A stretch of 64,000 bases of DNA from Desulfobacillus sp041396245 (GTDB taxonomy: Bacteria; Pseudomonadota; Gammaproteobacteria; Burkholderiales; Rhodocyclaceae). Positions 60,417 to 64,000 of the stretch are shown here, one piece after another. Position numbers and translations under genes: made by a program. The stretch is from the NCBI GenBank assembly GCA_041396245.1, contig JAWKYW010000007.1:1-64000 (forward strand), read 5' to 3'. The notes below the pieces were generated by a model, which was given only the letters and a program-made list of their open reading frames with translations, ran no database searches and was not told where the DNA came from. Numbering within the stretch: the first letter of the stretch is position 1; every line of letters begins with the position of its first letter.

Positions 60417-61625
60417 CTACCGGGCCGAATGACCGGCCAGCTTGATCTCCACTTTCTCAGTCAGTCCCGCGTAGTACGTGCGCAGGATTTCCAGCACTTC
60501 CGGCCGGGAAAACTCCGCCGGCACCTCGTCGCCTTCCGAGAGCATCTTGCGCAGCTTGGTGCCGGAGAGCAGCAGGCGGTCGGCGTCGCCGTGCGGACAG
60601 GTCCGGGCCGAGGCCATGCCGCCGCACTTGTAGCACCAGAACGTCCAGTCGATCTTCAGCGGCTGGGTTTCCAGCGCGCCCTTCGGCAGTTCGTCGAAAA
60701 TGTGGTGGGCGTCGAAGGGGCCGTAGTAGCTGCCGACGCCGGCGTGGTCGCGGCCGACGATGAGGTGCGAGCAGCCGTAGTTCTGGCGGAACAGGGCATG
60801 CAGCAGCGCTTCGCGCGGTCCGGCGTAGCGCATGTCGAGCGGATAGCCGGCCTGCACCACGGTCTTCTGGACGAAATAATGCTCGGCCAGCGTCGCGATC
60901 GCATCGGAACGCACGTCGGCGGGAATGTCGCCTGGCTTGAGGTTGCCGAGCAGCGAATGGATCAGCACGCCGTCGCAGGTCTCGATGGCCACCTTGGCCA
61001 GGTACTCGTGCGAGCGGTGCATCGGGTTGCGCGTCTGGAAGGCGGCAACCTTCGACCAGCCGTAGGATTCGAACAGGGCGCGGGTCTGCGCCGGCGTCAT
61101 GAAGAGGTCGCCGTACTTCGACGGGAACTCGGCCTGCGAGAGCACCTTGACGGGGCCGGCGAGGTTCACGTCGCCCTGCTCCATCACCATCTTGACGCCG
61201 GGATGCTCGAGGTCGGTGGTCTTGAAGACCATGGCACACTCGTGCGCCTTGTCGATCCGGTACTTCTCGGTGATCTGCATGGTGGCGAGGATTTCGCCGC
61301 TGTCGGGATCGATCAGCGCCACGTCGGCGCCGGTCTTGAGGCCGTCGGCCACCACCTCGTCGGTGGACAGCGTGATGGGAATCGGCCAGAACAGGCCGTT
61401 GGCCATCTTCATGCCGTCGCACACACCCTGCCAGTCGCTGTGCGTCATGAAGCCCTCGAGCGGGGTAAAGCCGCCGATGCCCAGCATGATGATGTCGCCC
61501 TTCTCGCGCGAGCTGACCTTGATCTTCGGCAGCGTCCGGGCGCGCGCCAGTTCGGCCTTCAGCGCCTCGCCCTGCAGCAACAGGGGCTTGAGCTGCCCTC
61601 CGCCGTGCGGATTGACCAATGCCAT
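60417..61625 (-). CDS. sat: Sulfate adenylyltransferase (ATP sulfurylase)
   Basis: Converts APS and pyrophosphate to ATP and sulfate in the oxidative direction, a substrate-level phosphorylation. The 402-residue homo-oligomeric form has the motif QTRNPMHRSHE, GRDHAGVGSYY and a Zn-binding-like CYKCGGMASARTCPH near residue 330. ATG 61625 follows GGGAGGAGAAGGC; the longer frame is upstream of this site. First gene of sat-aprB-aprA, under an FNR-type promoter. Confidence 0.95.
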   Translation of the reverse strand: MALVNPHGGGQLKPLLLQGEALKAELARARTLPKIKVSSREKGDIIMLGIGGFTPLEGFMTHSDWQGVCDGMKMANGLFWPIPITLSTDEVVADGLKTGADVALIDPDSGEILATMQITEKYRIDKAHECAMVFKTTDLEHPGVKMVMEQGDVNLAGPVKVLSQAEFPSKYGDLFMTPAQTRALFESYGWSKVAAFQTRNPMHRSHEYLAKVAIETCDGVLIHSLLGNLKPGDIPADVRSDAIATLAEHYFVQKTVVQAGYPLDMRYAGPREALLHALFRQNYGCSHLIVGRDHAGVGSYYGPFDAHHIFDELPKGALETQPLKIDWTFWCYKCGGMASARTCPHGDADRLLLSGTKLRKMLSEGDEVPAEFSRPEVLEILRTYYAGLTEKVEIKLAGHSAR

Positions 61626-61701
61626 GCCTTCTCCTCCCAATGGATTCTTGTCGAAGGTGCGAAGGCTAGCATTTCGCCGAAGGGCAAATAATCGTTTATT
61701 T

Positions 61702-61743
61702 TTATTACGAAATAGGGGGGGTCGATTTTTTGATCTATATCAA
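61702..61743 (-). promoter_or_regulatory. sat: FNR/DNR-type class II promoter of sat-aprBA
   Basis: The box at 61730-61743 is the perfect palindrome TTGAT-N4-ATCAA (minus strand TTGATATAGATCAA). On the minus strand TAATAA (61707-61702) follows after exactly 22 bases, so the box is centred near -41.5 from the expected start at about 61695. This is the textbook geometry of FNR/ANR/DNR-activated promoters. Confidence 0.8.
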
Positions 61744-61766
61744 CGGAAGCCGGTCGCCCGGAGGCC

Positions 61767-63227
61767 TCACAGCGGCAGCTTCTGCTTCGCCTCCTCCTGC
61801 TGCCGGCGTTTCAGTTCGCGCAGGCGGGCATCGACCTGGGAGTGCTCGAAGAAATCGCCGTCGCCCGCCTTCTGCGCCAGTTCCAGCTGCTGGACCGCCG
61901 CCACCAGCTGGCCCTGCAGGGCATACAGCTCGGCCTGGGCGCGATGCTGCTGCAGGCGCTTGCCGAGGGCGGCGTAGCTTCTGGCCTGCAGTCCGTGCAA
62001 GGCCGCGTCGGAGGGCGTCAGCTGCAATTCGGCGGTCGTCGCCTCGAGCGCCTCCTGTGTCCGGCCGTCGGCCAGCAGCGCTTCGACCTGGCCATGTAGC
62101 AGGGCCTTGTTGCGGGGATGGCGGTTGCGCGCCTCGCGGTAGATCGCCAGTGCACCGGCGAAGTCGCCCTGCGCCCGCCGCAGCTCGGCGGCCAGCGCGT
62201 CCACCATGGGCGAGGCCAGCTTCAGGCGGCGCAGCTCGGCGACCTGGCGCTCGGCCGCGGGAAAATTCTTCGCCCGCATCTGCGCCACGGCAAGGCCGTA
62301 GCGGGTCGAGGCTTCGGAAAGGTATTTGCGCTCGCCCAGCTGCGTCTCGAAGCCGGCGACCGCATCCTGCGGCGCACCCTGCGTGGCACGCAGCTTGGCG
62401 CGCACCAGCTGGAATTCGACGGAATCGGCGACCTGGCGGTACTTCGCCTTGAGGATGCGGTTTTCCATGTCGCTGATGCGCTCGACGGTCAGCGGATGGG
62501 TGCGCAGGTAGCCGGGAGCGTTGTTTTCGTACAGCCGCCCGAACTTCTGCATGCGCTCGAAAAAGGCCGCCATGCCGCGCACGTCGAAACCGGCCAGGTC
62601 GAGGATCCGGATGCCGATGCGGTCGGCTTCCTGTTCGAAATCGCGCGAATAGTTGAGCATCGTCTGCACGCCGGCGGCGGAGCCGGCGACCATCGCCGCC
62701 TGGCTGACGTCGGAATTCGAGCGCGCCGCCAGGATGGCCACGGCCATCGCCAGCCATTGCGTGATCTGGGCCTGGTTCTGCTTGCCCATCAGCCTGGCCA
62801 GGTGCTTTTGCGTGACATGGGCCATTTCGTGTGCCAGCACCCCGGCCAGCTCGGATTCCGACTGCGCCGCCAGGATGAGGCCGCTGTGCACGCCGATGTA
62901 GCCGCCCGGTAGGGCAAAGGCGTTCAGGGTGGTGTCGCGCAGGGCGAAGAATTCGAAATGCCGGCCTGCCTCGGGCGTCGCCGCCGACAGGCGGGCACCC
63001 AGGGTGTTGAGATAGGCGCCCACCTCGATGTCGTCGATATAGCCCGGCTCGCGCAGCCGGATGTCGCGCATGATCGACTCGCCGATGCGCCGTTCGAGGT
63101 GCGGCGGCAGATCGGCCTGCGAGGTTTCGCCCAGGTCGGGCAGTCCGTCGGCGAGACTGGCGGGCGCCGGCACGGCAAGGGCGAGGGCCGCCACCAAAAG
63201 GGGAATGCGCATGTTCATTGTCGCCAT
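61767..63227 (-). CDS. bepA: BepA/YfgC-type periplasmic metalloprotease with TPR repeats
   Basis: An M48-family chaperone-protease for outer-membrane proteins. The 486-residue precursor has a signal peptide (LLVAALALAVPAPASLA), the zinc motif AHEMAHVTQKH (HExxH near residue 135), the third ligand in DFEQEADRIG, and TPR repeats over the C-terminal 200 residues. Starts at 63227, 63218 or 63212 all give a workable signal peptide. The end lies close to the sat promoter, on the same strand. Confidence 0.88.
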   Translation of the reverse strand: MATMNMRIPLLVAALALAVPAPASLADGLPDLGETSQADLPPHLERRIGESIMRDIRLREPGYIDDIEVGAYLNTLGARLSAATPEAGRHFEFFALRDTTLNAFALPGGYIGVHSGLILAAQSESELAGVLAHEMAHVTQKHLARLMGKQNQAQITQWLAMAVAILAARSNSDVSQAAMVAGSAAGVQTMLNYSRDFEQEADRIGIRILDLAGFDVRGMAAFFERMQKFGRLYENNAPGYLRTHPLTVERISDMENRILKAKYRQVADSVEFQLVRAKLRATQGAPQDAVAGFETQLGERKYLSEASTRYGLAVAQMRAKNFPAAERQVAELRRLKLASPMVDALAAELRRAQGDFAGALAIYREARNRHPRNKALLHGQVEALLADGRTQEALEATTAELQLTPSDAALHGLQARSYAALGKRLQQHRAQAELYALQGQLVAAVQQLELAQKAGDGDFFEHSQVDARLRELKRRQQEEAKQKLPL

Positions 63228-63325
63228 GATAAAGGAGTGGAATCGGCCTGTATTATCGGAAATCCGGGGTTTCCGCTAGAATGGCCCACATTCCGAATAG
63301 ATCGACCCGATCCGAAAAGGTTCTC

Positions 63326-63775
63326 TTGAGCACACATGCCCTGCTGCTGGCCGAGGATTCGCCCGAGGACACCCGGCTGATCCTGAATGCGCTGCAACCC
63401 GTCGTCCAGGAAGACATGGTGGCCCTGTGCACCGACGGGGTGGAGGCGCTCGATTACCTCTTCGCCCGCAATGCCCATGCCGGGCGCAGCAGCGAAGACC
63501 TGCCCGGCGTGGCCCTGATCGACCTGAACCTGCCGAAGATCAACGGCCTGGAGGTGCTGCGCGAACTGCGCGAAACCCCCCGCACCCGGCTGCTTCCCGT
63601 TGTCGTCCTGTCCGCTTCGTCCGAACAGCGCGACGTGCGCGCCGCGGCGCTGCTCGGCGCCAACAGCTATGTACGCAAACCGCTCGACTACGGCCGGCTG
63701 CGCGAGACGGTCGAACTGCTGGGCCGCTACTGGCTCGACCTGAACATTCCCCCGCCGGCCGCGCCGCCCGCCTGA
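63326..63775 (+). CDS. Single-domain response regulator (Rcp1-like)
   Basis: A 149-residue CheY-like receiver without output domain. It has the acidic pair AEDSPED, the phospho-acceptor in LIDLNLPKINGLEVL, VVLSASS and the Lys in YVRKPLD. The longer loop before the phospho-acceptor is typical of Rcp1-type partners of phytochrome-like kinases, so the PAS kinase at 53611 is a candidate partner. TTG 63326 starts LSTHALLLAED after AAAAGG; ATG 63281 would add 15 unconserved residues. Confidence 0.85.
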   Translation: MSTHALLLAEDSPEDTRLILNALQPVVQEDMVALCTDGVEALDYLFARNAHAGRSSEDLPGVALIDLNLPKINGLEVLRELRETPRTRLLPVVVLSASSEQRDVRAAALLGANSYVRKPLDYGRLRETVELLGRYWLDLNIPPPAAPPA

Positions 63776-63786
63776 CCCTCTACCCC

Positions 63787-64000
63787 ATGTCCAACCCGCT
63801 TACGCATTTCGACGCCGGCGGCCAGGCGCACATGGTGGATGTGGCGGAAAAGGGCGAAACCCGCCGCATCGCCCGCGCCGCCGGCACGGCCTTCATGCAA
63901 GCGTCCACCCTGGCCCTGATCGCGTCCGGCGATGCCAAAAAGGGAGATGTGCTGGGCGTGGCGCGCATCGCCGCCATCCAGGCGGCCAAGCGCACGGCCG
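63787..64000 (+). CDS. moaC: Cyclic pyranopterin monophosphate synthase MoaC (cut by window edge)
   Basis: MoaC, with MoaA, makes cyclic pyranopterin monophosphate for molybdopterin. The 71 visible residues begin MSNPLTHFDAGGQAHMVDVA, the conserved start, and run to KRTA, where HPL metal-site residues would follow. The reading frame is open to the window edge. Molybdopterin is needed by SoeA. Confidence 0.9.
   Translation, partial: MSNPLTHFDAGGQAHMVDVAEKGETRRIARAAGTAFMQASTLALIASGDAKKGDVLGVARIAAIQAAKRTA

Overview
The window is GC-rich, densely coding bacterial DNA. Gene content and gene order point to a betaproteobacterial sulfur-oxidising chemolithotroph near Rhodocyclales/Nitrosomonadales, perhaps Sulfuritalea-like; the genus is an inference and no rRNA marker is present. 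Typical betaproteobacterial blocks are ilvI-ilvN-ilvC-psd-pssA-leuA, rpsP-rimM-trmD-rplS, sigma factor-DUF3619-DUF3106-RDD, lptFG/pepA-holC-valS and xseB-ispA-dxs. No rRNA, tRNA, CRISPR array, prophage or complete insertion sequence was recognised.

Positions 1-28,900 are mostly housekeeping: queuosine (queG), a mercaptopyruvate-type sulfurtransferase, isoprenoid precursors (ispA, dxs), folate (folE2), the S16/L19 ribosomal operon, a PilZ-like protein, an ANTAR response regulator, branched-chain amino acid and phosphatidylethanolamine synthesis, the LPS exporter permeases LptF/LptG, PepA, HolC and ValS.

Positions 28,900-45,300 carry sulfur energy metabolism: an MFS exporter, an exported DUF302-like protein, a FadL-type porin, DsrE2, TusA, the membrane-bound sulfite dehydrogenase SoeABC, and QmoAB followed by HdrC and HdrB in place of a membrane-bound QmoC. 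Positions 57,800-61,600 carry sat-aprB-aprA, the APS route for sulfite oxidation. TusA/DsrE2 would pass sulfane sulfur into cytoplasmic oxidation. Sulfite could then be oxidised either directly by SoeABC or through AprBA/Sat, with QmoAB-HdrCB taking APS reductase electrons. A well-formed FNR/DNR-type promoter lies upstream of sat and a weaker box upstream of qmoA, which suggests control by oxygen or nitrogen oxides. The moaC gene at the right edge serves molybdopterin synthesis, needed by SoeA.

Positions 45,300-57,600 are accessory and signalling: ThrH, two sensor kinases, a GGDEF-hemerythrin protein, a YkgJ cysteine-cluster protein, and a CbbQ/CbbO-type (NorQ/NorD-type) AAA+/VWA pair interleaved with two toxin-antitoxin modules (Phd-VapC and MntA-HepT).

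Two DNA-level patterns run across the genes. A 50-80 bp double-hairpin repeat occurs seven times, only right of 28.8 kb; it sits inside three energy operons and supplies the stop codons of valS and aprB. The octamer CTGACTTT, often extended to GGACTGACTTTTGCC, occurs at least 12 times in several reading frames and on both strands.
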